Shown here: in pieces, positions 7,738 to 17,551 of the stretch
How positions within the stretch are numbered: position 1 is the stretch's first letter
How the letters are laid out: every line of letters starts with the position of its first letter
Made by a program: the position numbers and the translations under genes
Notes under the pieces: generated by a model
The model's database searches: none
Seen by the model: the letters and a program-made list of their open reading frames with translations, nothing else
Told to the model about the DNA's origin: nothing
Origin: DATBLE01 sp963719325
Lineage (GTDB): Bacteria > Actinomycetota > Thermoleophilia > Gaiellales > Gaiellaceae
NCBI GenBank assembly: GCA_963719325.1
Contig: CAVRBW010000008.1
Location: 1-64,000, forward strand
Direction of reading: 5' to 3'
Length of the DNA: 64,000 nt

Positions 7738-9105
7738 CTACGACTTTCCGGGCGCCGCGGCGAGGCTGATCCAGGCGTCGGTCCCCGCCTCGGGCCTGTT
7801 CGCCAGGCCGGCGTCGCCTCCGTGCGCAGTCGCGATCAGGTCGACGATCGCGAGCCCGAGTCCGGTCCCGCCGCGGCCGCGCGCCTCGTCGGCGCGGCTG
7901 AAGCGGTCGAACGCACGCGGCAGGAAGTCGGGCGGGACGCCGGGCCCTTCGTCCGTGACGTGGAGCTCGACGCGGCCGTCGGAGGCTCGCGCCGAGACGA
8001 CGATCTCACCGTCGCCGTAGGCCAGGGCGTTCTCAACCAGGTTGCCGAGCGCCTGCTCGAGGCGGGTGGAGTCGCCCTCCAGCCGGAGCGCAGTCGCGGC
8101 CTCCGCACGTAGAGGGCGGCCCTCCTCCTGTGCTCGGAGCCGGAAGCGCGCGACGACGCGGTCGAGCAGCGCTCCGGCGTCGATCGTCTCGCGCCGCACC
8201 GGCAAGCGCCCCTGGTCGACGCGCGCGAAGAGGAGCAGGTCTTCGGCGAGCCGGCTGAGTCGCATGCTCTCCTCGGCGGCGGAGCGAAGGGCCAGCTCGA
8301 GCTCTTCGCGCGAGCGAGGGTGGCGGAGGGCCAGCTCGAGCTCGGTGCGCAGGAGCGCGAGCGGCGTCCTCAGCTCGTGGCTCGCGTCGTCGACGAAACG
8401 CCGCTCGTGCTCGACCGCCGCCTCGAGGCGGGCGAGCATGTCGTTCAGCGTCTCCGCGAGACGTGACAGCTCGTCGCGGCTACGGGGAGTCGGCAGCCTG
8501 CTCCCGGGCGTGGATGCGCTGATCGACGCAGCGCGGCGGCGCATTGCCTCCACCGGCCGGAGCGCGGCGGCGGCAAGCACGTAGCCGGCGAGGATCGCAA
8601 GCACCAGAGCCAGCGGCCCGCCGATGAGAAACTCGCGGATCAGGTGGTCGAGAGCCTCGTCGCGCGAGTCGAGCGACGCAGCGATCACCACGACTGCAGA
8701 CGAGCTGCCGGCGCGGGCCGGAGCGGCGAGGATCCGCCACTCGCCCGCGAGCCCGGGAATCGCGCCGCCGAAGATCTCGGTCTTGCCTGCGAGCACCTCT
8801 TGCAGCTCGTCTCCCGTGATCAGCGCCGGCAAGCCCGAGGGCGTCGACTGGCGCACCCGGCCGTCGGCGGCGACGACCTCTCCGACGGAGGGGCCGCCGG
8901 GCGTGTCGCGGTCGAGGACGCCGCGCCCCTGCCCAATCCGGTGGGTCGCTTCGGCCGCCTGCCCCCGCAGGCCCTCGTCGACGGACGAAAGCAGCGTGCT
9001 ACCGACTCGGTGGTAGATGAAGAAGCCCGTGCCCACGAGCACGACCGCGATCACGAGCCCGAACGGCAGGGTCAGCCGCAGGCGGATGGGCAGGCGCGAG
9101 ATCAT
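7738..9105 (-). CDS. Two-component sensor histidine kinase
   Basis: This 455-residue kinase has a membrane helix at about 13-32, an extracytoplasmic sensor domain of about 130 residues, a second helix at about 165-185 and a HAMP linker. The HisKA box is FVDDASHELRTPLALLRTE with the phospho-acceptor His. The ATPase domain has LGNLVENALAYG (N box), VTDEGPGVPP (G1) and GRGGTGLGLAIV (G2). Its ATG overlaps the response-regulator stop (ATGA). It probably senses an envelope redox or metal cue and controls the electron-transfer operon it precedes. Confidence 0.93.
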   Translation of the reverse strand: MISRLPIRLRLTLPFGLVIAVVLVGTGFFIYHRVGSTLLSSVDEGLRGQAAEATHRIGQGRGVLDRDTPGGPSVGEVVAADGRVRQSTPSGLPALITGDELQEVLAGKTEIFGGAIPGLAGEWRILAAPARAGSSSAVVVIAASLDSRDEALDHLIREFLIGGPLALVLAILAGYVLAAAALRPVEAMRRRAASISASTPGSRLPTPRSRDELSRLAETLNDMLARLEAAVEHERRFVDDASHELRTPLALLRTELELALRHPRSREELELALRSAAEESMRLSRLAEDLLLFARVDQGRLPVRRETIDAGALLDRVVARFRLRAQEEGRPLRAEAATALRLEGDSTRLEQALGNLVENALAYGDGEIVVSARASDGRVELHVTDEGPGVPPDFLPRAFDRFSRADEARGRGGTGLGLAIVDLIATAHGGDAGLANRPEAGTDAWISLAAAPGKS

Positions 9106-9767
9106 CCGGCGTCGGCCGGCAGCCGGTAGCCGACGCCGCGAACCGTCTCGATCGCATCGTGGCCGATCCGCTCCCGCAGGTAACGCACGTAGACGTCGAC
9201 GATGTTGGATCGTCGCTCGAAGTCGAGCTCCCAGGCGGCGTCGAGCAGCTGACCGCGGGAGAGGACCTCGCCCGGCCGGCGCATGAATGCCTCGAGCAGC
9301 GCGAAGGCCTTTGCGGACAGGTCGAGCTCGTCCTCGCCGCTCCAGGCCCGGCGGGCGGCGGGGTCGAGCCGCAGCGCGCCGACCTCGATCGTCGCCGGAC
9401 GCTCGGCCGGGGCTCGGCGCACGAGCGCCCGCAACCGGGCGAGGAGCTCGCCGAACGAGAACGGCTTCAGCAGGTAGTCGTCGGCGCCGGCGTCGAGCCC
9501 GGCGATGCGATCCTGGACCGCGTCGCGGGCGGTCAGCATCAAGACGGGCGCCCAGATTCCAGCGGAGCGCAGCTCGCGGCAGGTGGCGAAACCGTCGAGG
9601 CCGGGGAGCATGACGTCGAGCACGATCGCGTCGTAGGCGGCCGCGCGCGCCATCCACAGGGCGTCCTCGCCGGACCCGGCGACGTCGGCTGCATGTCCCT
9701 CCTCGCGTAGGCCCCGGGCCAGCAGGTCCGCCATCTTCGATTCGTCCTCGACCACGAGCACGCGCAT
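9102..9767 (-). CDS. OmpR/PhoB-family response regulator
   Basis: This 221-residue regulator has a receiver domain with acidic VVEDE, phospho-acceptor Asp in IVLDVMLPGLDG, and the conserved Lys in YLLKPFSFGE. A winged helix follows (SAKAFALLEAFMRRPGEVLS to YLRERIG and VRGVGYRL). ATG 9765-9767 places the first strand MRVLVVEDE correctly. It is the first gene of the operon running to 3816. The gap to the divergent cytochrome gene holds an imperfect inverted repeat that may be its own binding site. Confidence 0.93.
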   Translation of the reverse strand: MRVLVVEDESKMADLLARGLREEGHAADVAGSGEDALWMARAAAYDAIVLDVMLPGLDGFATCRELRSAGIWAPVLMLTARDAVQDRIAGLDAGADDYLLKPFSFGELLARLRALVRRAPAERPATIEVGALRLDPAARRAWSGEDELDLSAKAFALLEAFMRRPGEVLSRGQLLDAAWELDFERRSNIVDVYVRYLRERIGHDAIETVRGVGYRLPADAG

Positions 9768-9788
9768 GCGCTCATTCTCCCGCCGGAC

Positions 9789-9827
9789 GATGAGGCCGGG
9801 ATGAAGCACGTTCATCACCGGCTCATC
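9789..9827. promoter_or_regulatory. Imperfect inverted repeat in the divergent promoter region
   Basis: GATGAGGCCGGGATGAA and its near-complement TTCATCACCGGCTCATC surround a 5-base centre. The site lies between the response-regulator start (9767) and the divergent cytochrome start (9850). It can be read as an operator for the adjacent regulator or as an mRNA hairpin. No experimental binding motif is known to me. Confidence 0.45.
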
Positions 9828-9849
9828 TGATGTTGGTCTCCTCTCGAGC

Positions 9850-10422
9850 GTGGAAGCGACCCGGAAGCTCGAGAGCGGCGGCGCCGAGGGCAACGAGCGC
9901 CTGACTGCGGCGACGGCCGTCGTCCTGCTCGGGCTGCTGGCGGTCGAGGGCGTGACCATCCTGTTCCTGCGCCCGCTGCTTTCCGTGCACGTGTTCGTCG
10001 GGATGCTGCTCATTCCGCCCGTCGCGCTCAAGCTGGGCAGCGCGGGCTACCGGTTCGCCCGCTACTACCAGCGGCGGCGCGCGTACGTGGAGAAGGGGCC
10101 GCCGCACCCGCTGATGCGCTTCCTCGTCGCCCCGGTGCTCGTCGCCTCGACGGTCGGGATCTTCGCGACGGGGATCGCGATGCTCGCCCTCGGAAGCCGC
10201 ACCGGAATGGTGCTCGGCCTGCACAAGGCGAGCTTCGTCTTCTGGCTCGGCGCGATGAGCATCCACGTCCTCGTGTACGCACGACGCCTCCCGCGCATGC
10301 TCGGCTCCGAGCGGGCCGCCCGCGGCACGGTGCTGCGCGCGGGGCTGGTCGCCGCCGCGGTTCTCGTCGGCGTTGCGCTGGCGGCGGCGACGTTCCCGCT
10401 CGCGGAACCCTGGCTCCGCTAG
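9850..10422 (+). CDS. Four-helix b-type cytochrome-like membrane protein
   Basis: This 190-residue integral membrane protein has about four helices. Histidines sit in helix positions that suit b-heme ligation: SVHVFVGMLL, LGLHKASFVFWLG and MSIHVLVYAR. It resembles DUF4405/cytochrome b561-like proteins found beside ApbE-type flavinylation genes. GTG 9850 is the start; the gene diverges from the two-component operon and overlaps the next gene by one base (TAGTG). It probably exchanges electrons with quinone and the partner proteins; the specific role is inferred. Confidence 0.7.
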   Translation: MEATRKLESGGAEGNERLTAATAVVLLGLLAVEGVTILFLRPLLSVHVFVGMLLIPPVALKLGSAGYRFARYYQRRRAYVEKGPPHPLMRFLVAPVLVASTVGIFATGIAMLALGSRTGMVLGLHKASFVFWLGAMSIHVLVYARRLPRMLGSERAARGTVLRAGLVAAAVLVGVALAAATFPLAEPWLR

Positions 10423-12386
10423 TGCGACGCGCAGCGGTCGTCGTCGCCCTCGTCCTCGTCGCCGCCGGAGTCGCGGTGCAGCTTGCGACGCGAGGGGGGC
10501 GGAACCGTGCGGCCGCGGGCCGCCAGGCACCGGCGCCGACCGTCCGCCACGCCGCCACGCGCCATCCCACCGCACGCGCCCGCAGCGTCCGGCACGTGAG
10601 GACAGACCCGGCCGCACGGCTCGGGCTCCCGCCCGTCGCGCCCGGCCCTGTGCCGGGATACCTCCTGATCGCCGACCGTAACGCGAACAAGCTGCTGATC
10701 GTCTCCCCGTCCAAGCGCATCGTCTGGCAGTTCCCGCGGCCAGGCGATCTGCGGTCGAACCAGTCCTTCCGCGATCCCGACGACGCGTTCTTCACGCCGG
10801 GATTCGGCCGGATCGTCACGAACGAGGAGTTCAACGACGCGATCGCCCAGATCGACGTGCGGACGCACCGAATCGTCTGGAGCTACGGCCGGCCGGGCGT
10901 CGCCGGCTCCGCCGCAGGCGAGCTCTCGAACCCGGACGACGCCTACGTGTGGCGGAACCGGACGATCACCGTGGCCGACATCAAGAACTGCCGGGTGCTG
11001 CGCATCGACCCGGCCGGCCGGACCGTGGCCGAGGTCGGAAGCGCGGGCAGCTGCGCGCACGACCCACCCCGCTCGCTCTCCTCGCCGAACGGCGCCACGC
11101 CGCTGCCGGACGGGGGAATGCTCGTGACGGAGATCGGCGGCTGGGTCGACCGCCTCGACGCACGCGGCCGGCTCGTCTTCTCCGTTCGGACGCCGACGAG
11201 CTACCCGTCGGACGCGCAGCTCCTCCCCGACGGCAACGTGCTCGTCGCCGGCTTCGACACGCCCGGCCGGGTGGACGAGATCACCCCGCAGGGAACGATC
11301 GTCTGGACGTATGGACCGTCGTCGGGCCCCGGGGCCCTGGACCGACCCTCCCTGGCCGTGCGGTGGCCGAACGGCATGATCGCGATCACCGACGACTGGC
11401 ACCACCGGATCGTCGTCGTCGACCCGAAGACGAAGCAGATCGTCTGGGAGTACGGCCATCTCGGCGTCGCCTCGGCCGCCGACGGATACCTCTCGAAGCC
11501 GGACGGTCTCGACCTCCTCCCCGCGGCGACGGCACCGGCCCCGCGGCGAGCGCCGGCGGCGCCGGTCGCCGTCGAGACGATCGGGCGGCTGCCCGCATCG
11601 GCCTCGCGTCTGGCCGCCGTCGCGCTGCCCGGCGGCCGGATCCTCGTCGCCGGCGGGCTCGTGTCCGGATCGTCCTCGGACCAGATCCTGCTCGGCCCGC
11701 CCGGACGGCTCCGCGTGGCCGGGACGCTCCCCGTGCCGACCCACGACGCCGCGTTGGCACGGGCTGGACGTTCCGCCTACCTCTTCGGAGGCGGCGAAGC
11801 CGTGTCCACCGACGCGGTCGTCCGGATCGACCCGGGCACCGGGACGGCCCGCCGCGCCGGCACGCTGGGCGAGCCGCTCTCCGACCTCGGCGCGGTCACG
11901 CTCAACGGTCGCATCTACCTGGTCGGGGGCTACACCGGATCGGCCTTCGCGACCGCGGTGCTGCGTTTCCGGCCCGGCGCTCCCCCGGCCGTCGTCGCGC
12001 GGCTTCCGGCGGGCCTCCGCTACGCCGGCGTCGCCGCTCTCCGCGGCAGGATCTACGTCGCCGGGGGCGTGACTCAGTCGGGCGAGAGCGGCTCCGTGCT
12101 CGCGGTCGACCCGACGAAGGGCACCGTTCGCGTCGTCGCCACCCTGCCGGCCCCTGTGGCGCATGCCCCACTCGTCGCGCTCGGTGGGATGCTCTACCTC
12201 GTCGGCGGAACGGACGCCGCCGGCGCTCCGCGCAACGAGATCCTGCGGATCGATCCCGTCTCCGGGGCAGTTGCGGTCGCCGGACGGCTGCCCGAGCCGC
12301 TCGCGGATGCCGCTGCCGTCGCAGCTGGCCGGCGGGTGATCGTGCTCGGAGGCGCCGGCGTGCTCGCGTTCCGGCCGCGTCGATAA
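10422..12386 (+). CDS. Secreted or anchored two-propeller protein (NHL/PQQ-like plus Kelch)
   Basis: This 654-residue protein has an N-terminal signal anchor (about 4-22), a basic and Pro-rich linker, and then two repeat regions. Residues about 75-365 are NHL/PQQ-like blades with recurring IVWxYG and PDGxxL phrases (IVWQFPRPGD, IVWSYGRPG, IVWTYGPS, IVWEYGHLG). Residues about 385-650 form a Kelch-type propeller with repeated LVGG/VAGG units. There is no clear catalytic site. It is coupled by one base to the cytochrome gene, so it may be an outer-face partner of the redox system. Confidence 0.78.
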   Translation: MRRAAVVVALVLVAAGVAVQLATRGGRNRAAAGRQAPAPTVRHAATRHPTARARSVRHVRTDPAARLGLPPVAPGPVPGYLLIADRNANKLLIVSPSKRIVWQFPRPGDLRSNQSFRDPDDAFFTPGFGRIVTNEEFNDAIAQIDVRTHRIVWSYGRPGVAGSAAGELSNPDDAYVWRNRTITVADIKNCRVLRIDPAGRTVAEVGSAGSCAHDPPRSLSSPNGATPLPDGGMLVTEIGGWVDRLDARGRLVFSVRTPTSYPSDAQLLPDGNVLVAGFDTPGRVDEITPQGTIVWTYGPSSGPGALDRPSLAVRWPNGMIAITDDWHHRIVVVDPKTKQIVWEYGHLGVASAADGYLSKPDGLDLLPAATAPAPRRAPAAPVAVETIGRLPASASRLAAVALPGGRILVAGGLVSGSSSDQILLGPPGRLRVAGTLPVPTHDAALARAGRSAYLFGGGEAVSTDAVVRIDPGTGTARRAGTLGEPLSDLGAVTLNGRIYLVGGYTGSAFATAVLRFRPGAPPAVVARLPAGLRYAGVAALRGRIYVAGGVTQSGESGSVLAVDPTKGTVRVVATLPAPVAHAPLVALGGMLYLVGGTDAAGAPRNEILRIDPVSGAVAVAGRLPEPLADAAAVAAGRRVIVLGGAGVLAFRPRR

Positions 12387-12433
12387 GGCTCGGCGCTACT
12401 CCATCGACGAGACTCGGAGTACGCTCAGCGCGC

Positions 12434-13480
12434 ATGGCGAGCAAAGCCCGCGCGCGGCCGACGATCTACGACGTGGCCCGGGAGGCCGGCGTGTCGACCG
12501 CGACCGTCTCGCGCGCGCTCAACGACACGGGACAGATCGCGCCCGCGACCCGGCTGGCGATCGAGGCGGCGGTTCAGCGGCTCGGGTACCGGCCGAACAC
12601 GATCGCCCGCAGCCTCGTCACCAAGTCGACCCAGACGATCGCCTTCCTCCTGCCGGACATCACCAACCCGTTCTACGCGGCGCTCGTCAGCGGCATCCAG
12701 CAGATCGCGCTCGCCAACGACCACACGATGCTCCTCTGCACCACCGGCGGCGACGCGGCCCAGGAAGAGGAGTACCTGAGCCTGCTCCGCGCGAAGCAGG
12801 TGGACGGGGCGCTCGTCGACGGGCTCGTGCTGCCGCCCGACCGGATCGCCCGGTTCGTCGAGGACGGCTTCCCGATCGTCTGCCTCGACCGCGACGTCAA
12901 CTCGCAGTCGGTGCCGCTCGTGCAGGTCGACAACAAGCGCGGCGCCCGCATGGCGACCGAGCATCTGCTCGAGCTCGGCCACACGCGGATCGCGCACGTC
13001 GCCGGCGCGCCCGAGCTCGGGATCAGCGGCGAGCGCGTCGCCGGCTACCGAGCGGCCCTCAAGGCCGCCCGCGTCCCCTCCGACGCGACGCTCGTCGCCA
13101 CCGGCCGGTTCACCGAGGGGGGCGGCTACGAGGCGACCCGCTCGCTGCTCGACTCCGGCGCCGACTTCACCGCCGTCTTCGCCGCCAACGACCTGTCGGC
13201 GATCGGGACGATCAACGCGCTCGTCGAGAGCGGCCGCCGCGTCCCCGAGGACGTGTCCGTGATCGGCTTCGACGACCTGCGCCTGTCGGCCTACACCTCG
13301 CCGCCGCTGACGACGATCAAGCAGCCGGGTTTCGAGATCGCCCGGCGGGCCACCGAGATCCTGATCGAGCTGATCAACGGCCACCGTGTCCGCAAGCTCC
13401 GCTACCTGCTGGAGCCGTCGCTCGTCGTCCGTGCGTCGACCGCACCGCCCCTCGCCAAGCAGGCGAAACGTCGCGGTTGA
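12434..13480 (+). CDS. LacI-family regulator of the inositol operon
   Basis: This 348-residue LacI/GalR protein has an N-terminal HTH (PTIYDVAREAGVSTATVSRA), hinge helix YRPNTIARSL and periplasmic-binding-protein-like core (IAFLLPDITNPFYAALVSG; VIGFDDLRLSAYTSPPLTTI). The ATG at 12434 puts the HTH at residue 10. The gene lies 80 bp before iolG. The gap contains TGTAAGCGCTTACA, a classical LacI-family palindrome. It is therefore the probable repressor of the iol operon, relieved by inositol or an intermediate. Closely similar sites occur before the ABC operon at 40.5 kb. Confidence 0.92.
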   Translation: MASKARARPTIYDVAREAGVSTATVSRALNDTGQIAPATRLAIEAAVQRLGYRPNTIARSLVTKSTQTIAFLLPDITNPFYAALVSGIQQIALANDHTMLLCTTGGDAAQEEEYLSLLRAKQVDGALVDGLVLPPDRIARFVEDGFPIVCLDRDVNSQSVPLVQVDNKRGARMATEHLLELGHTRIAHVAGAPELGISGERVAGYRAALKAARVPSDATLVATGRFTEGGGYEATRSLLDSGADFTAVFAANDLSAIGTINALVESGRRVPEDVSVIGFDDLRLSAYTSPPLTTIKQPGFEIARRATEILIELINGHRVRKLRYLLEPSLVVRASTAPPLAKQAKRRG

Positions 13481-13490
13481 CTCAGCGCGA

Positions 13491-13504
13491 TGTAAGCGCT
13501 TACA
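13491..13504. promoter_or_regulatory. LacI-type operator before iolG
   Basis: TGTAAGCGCTTACA is a perfect 14-bp palindrome with the central CG typical of LacI/GalR operators. It lies 10 bp after the regulator stop and 56 bp before the iolG start. Two relatives are found at 40520-40557. Confidence 0.8.
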
Positions 13505-13559
13505 GTAGCGCTTCCGTGAGTAGCGTGACGACGCGCACATCCGGGTTCGAGGCGGTCGC

Positions 13560-14581
13560 GTGACCCCGCGCGTGCGTCTCGGTGTGGCGGGCTTCGGACG
13601 CATGGGCCGCCTCCACGCCGAGAACGCGGCCGCCGCCCGCGGAGTCGAGCTCGTCCGGGTCGTCGACGCCGACGCCACGATCGCCGAGGAGCTGGCAGGC
13701 GACCTGGGCTGCGAGTGGTCGACGAGCTTCGACAGCCTGCTCGCCGACGCGATCGACGCGGTCGTCGTCGTCACCCCCACCCCGCTCCACGTCCGATGAT
13801 CGAGCAGGCGGCCGCGGCCGGGAAGCACGTCTTCTGCGAGAAGCCGCTGGCGTTCGAGGCGAACGAGGCGGCGAAGGCGGTCGAGGCCGCCGAGCGGGCC
13901 GGGATCAAGCTCCAGGTCGGCTTCCACCGCCGCTTCGACCCCGACTGGTCGGCGGCGACTGCCCGGATCAGGGACGGCGAGCTCGGCGACGTCTACCTGT
14001 TCCGGACGTCGCTTCGCGACATGGCCCCGCCCTCGCTCGACTACATCCGCAGCTCGGGCGGGTTCTTCGTCGACATGACGATCCACGACCTGGACACGGC
14101 CCGCTGGATGGTCGGGGAGATCGACGAGGTCACGGCGGTCGGCGGGGCGCTCTCCGACCCCGGGTTCGCCGAGGTGGGCGACATCGACAACGCGATCGTG
14201 ACGCTGCGGTTCGCGAGCGGCGCGCTCGGAGTGATCGACAACAGCCGCGTCGCCGGCTACGGCTACGAGTGCTCGACCGAGGTGGTCGGCTCGAAGGCGA
14301 CCGTTCGAATCGGCGACCACCGGCGGCTCCACACCGAGTGGCTGACCAAAGGCGGCCTGCAGGTCGACTGGGTCTCGGACTTCATCGAGCGCTACCCGCA
14401 GGCCTACCGGCTGGAGCTGGAGCACTTCGTCGCGGCGATCCGCGACGACACGCCGCCCCTCGTCACCGGCAGCGACGGTGTCGCCGCGCTTCTGCTGGCA
14501 GAGGCGTGCCGGCACTCCTACGAAGAAGGGAGGCCCGTGCGAGTCGCAGCAGCGGTGGAACACGGCGTGGAAGCGGCGTAG
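13560..14581 (+). CDS. iolG: Inositol 2-dehydrogenase (Gfo/Idh/MocA family), frameshifted
   Basis: The NAD-dependent oxidation of myo-inositol to scyllo-inosose starts the pathway. The N-terminal Rossmann motif is LGVAGFGRMGRLHAE. VVVVTPTPLHV is followed in the next frame by MIEQAAAAGKHVFCEKPLA with the catalytic Lys. DMTIHDLDTARWM holds the conserved Asp/His. The reading frame changes at about 13792-13796; one missing C (LHVP-MIEQ expected) restores a normal 340-residue enzyme. The gene is first in the operon, just after the LacI palindrome. Assignment as inositol rather than another sugar dehydrogenase rests on the iolD/iolB/iolE context. Confidence 0.8.
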
Positions 14582-14629
14582 GGTCCGGCGACGACTAGGG
14601 AGAGCCAGCAACTGAAGGAGGAGGGACCG

Positions 14630-15650
14630 ATGGAGGAGCTGGAGCTGATGGAGGAAGAGACGAGCGGCCTGAGCCGGCGAGACATGCTGGTCCGGGGCGG
14701 CGTGCTCGCCGCCGGCGGCGTGTTGCTCAGCCCGGCGGCGGCCTTCGCGCGCGGCACGACTGCGAAGGCGGAGACCGCCGGCGCGATCAAGGTCGCCGTC
14801 GTCACGCACGGCGACACCGGCTCGTTCTGGTCGGTGTTCAAGAAGGGCGTCGACCAGGCGGCGAAGGATCTGAAGGGCCGCGGCGTCAGCGTCACCCAGG
14901 TGTACGCGAACAACGACGTCCCGAAGCAGGTGGCCGGGATCAACGCCGCGATCGCCGCCAAGGCGAAGGTGATCGCGACCTCGGTGCCGGACGCGAGCGC
15001 GCTCAAGGACCCGCTGACGAAGGCCTCGAAGAAGGGGATCGAGATCATCACCGTCAACTCCGGGCTCGGCGCCTTCGACTCGCTGCCCACCTACGAGGTC
15101 CACGTCGGCCAGACGGAGGACATCGCGGGCCAGGGCGCCGGCAAGCAGTTCAAGGCGGCCGGCGCGAAGAAGGTGCTGATCGTCATCCACGAAGCGAGCA
15201 ACTCCGGCCTGACCCAGCGGGCGGCCGGCGCGAAGTCGATCCTCGGCGGCGGCGGCGTCAAGGTGCTGACGATCCCGAACGCCAAGTCGGACATCCCCGG
15301 CACGAAGGCGAAGGTGAAGGCTGCGTTCGCGGCGGACAAGAGCCTCGACGGGTTCCTCGGCCTCGACCCGGACGTGACGATCCCGTGCCTCGACGTGCTC
15401 CCGAAGGGGACGAAGGCCGGCACGTTCGACGTCGGCGGCTCGATCAAGCAGATCCAGCGCCGGGAAGATGCTGTTCGCGATCGACCAGCAGCAGTACCTG
15501 CAGGGCTACCTGCCGGTCGTCTTCGGCGTCCTGTTCGTGTCCAACCTGAACACGGTCGGAAACGGAGCACCGGTCCTGACCGGGCCGGGGATCATCAACA
15601 AGGCGAACGCAGCGAGGGTCGCCGCGCTCGCAGCCAAGGGAACGCGCTAA
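14630..15650 (+). CDS. Sugar/inositol ABC transporter substrate-binding protein, frameshifted
   Basis: This RbsB-like type I periplasmic binding protein has an apparent Tat signal (LSRRDMLVRGG, then a hydrophobic stretch ending AAAFA). The core includes KVAVVTHGDTGSFWSVFKKG and ASVPD-type loops. The C-terminal part MLFAIDQQQYLQGYLPVV is in the next frame; one inserted C at about 15457-15461 accounts for it (IQAGKMLF expected). GAAGGAGGAGGG precedes the ATG. With the permease and ATPase that follow it probably delivers myo-inositol. Joined length is about 339 residues, normal for the family. Confidence 0.8.
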
Positions 15651-15663
15651 AGGGGGAAACGAC

Positions 15664-15696
15664 GAGCGGACGGGCGGTCGGCCCGCCCGTCCGCTC
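15664..15696 (+). terminator. Strong stem-loop between binding protein and permease genes
   Basis: A perfect 14-bp stem (GAGCGGACGGGCGG and its complement) encloses a 5-base loop TCGGC, 14 bases after the binding-protein stop. There is no U tract. Such hairpins between a binding-protein gene and its permease usually stabilise the upstream mRNA or cause partial termination, giving more binding protein than permease. Confidence 0.65.
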
Positions 15697-15704
15697 CCAG
15701 GACG

Positions 15705-16750
15705 ATGGCCGAAGCCGCAGCCCAGACTCCACGCGCCGACGAGCGCCTCGTCCGGGTCGGCCTGCTGTCGCAGCTGCTGACCCGCCCCGACACGGGCGCG
15801 TTCGTCGGGGCGATCGCGGTCTTCCTCGCCTTCGGCTACTTCGCCCGGGCGGTCGACTGGCTCGGCGACCCGGCGATCGCCGCCGGCTGGACCGACCAGG
15901 CCGCCCAGTACGGGATCGTCGCCGTGCCGGTCGCGCTCCTGATGATCGGCGGCGAGTTCGACCTCTCTGCGGGCGTGATGATCGGCAGCTCGGGTCTCCT
16001 GCTCGGCTACCTCACCACCCACGCAAACCTGAACGTGTGGCCGGCGATGGCGCTCGTGCTCCTGTTCGGGCTCGCGGTCGGCTTCGTGAACGGGATCACC
16101 GTCGTCAAGACGAGGCTGCCGAGCTTCATCGTCACGCTCGCGACCTTCTTCGTCCTCCAGGGCGTGAACGCAGCCGGGACGCTGAAGCTGACCGGCCAGA
16201 CCGCGATCCAGGACATCGACACGGCCAGCGGCTTCAACTCGGCGCGCCGGTTTCTGGCCTCGGACATCACCCAGTGGGACTACAAGGTCAAGGTGCTCTG
16301 GTGGGTCGGGCTCACGATCGTCGGCGCCTGGCTGCTCTCGAAGACCCGCTTCGGCAACTGGGTCTACAGCGCCGGCGGCGACCCGGTCGCGGCGCGGAAC
16401 GTGGGCGTTCCGGTCGTCCGCACGAAGATCGCGCTGTTCATGATGACCTCCGGCACGGCGGCGCTGATGGGGATCATCGAGGCGCTCGAGCTGCGCTCGA
16501 TGCAGGCGAAGGAGGGGATCGGGCTCGAGTTCATCTTCATCATCTGCGCCGTGGTCGGAGGCTGCCTGCTGACCGGCGGCTACGGGTCGGTGATCGGCAC
16601 CTTCTTCGGCGCCGCGATGCTCGGCATGGTCCAGCTCGGGATCATCGACGCGCAGTGGGACAGCAACTGGACCTTCACCTTCCAGGGCGCGATCCTCTTC
16701 GCCGCCGTGGCGTTGAACGCGATCATGCGGGAACGGGCAAAGAGAGCGAG

Positions 16751-16754
<4 letters not shown>
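15705..16754 (+). CDS. ABC transporter permease (RbsC/inositol type)
   Basis: This 349-residue permease of the ribose/inositol BPD_transp_2 family has about 9-10 membrane helices. The motif GGEFDLSAGVMIG corresponds to the GGIDLSVG signature of RbsC-like permeases, and the C-terminal VVGGCLLTGGYGSVIGTFFG is the family's cytoplasmic-loop region. Start ATG 15705 follows the stem-loop. It ends in a 4-bp ATGA overlap with the ATPase gene. It probably forms the homodimeric channel of the inositol importer. Confidence 0.9.
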
Positions 16755-17547
<793 letters not shown>

Positions 17548-17551
<4 letters not shown>

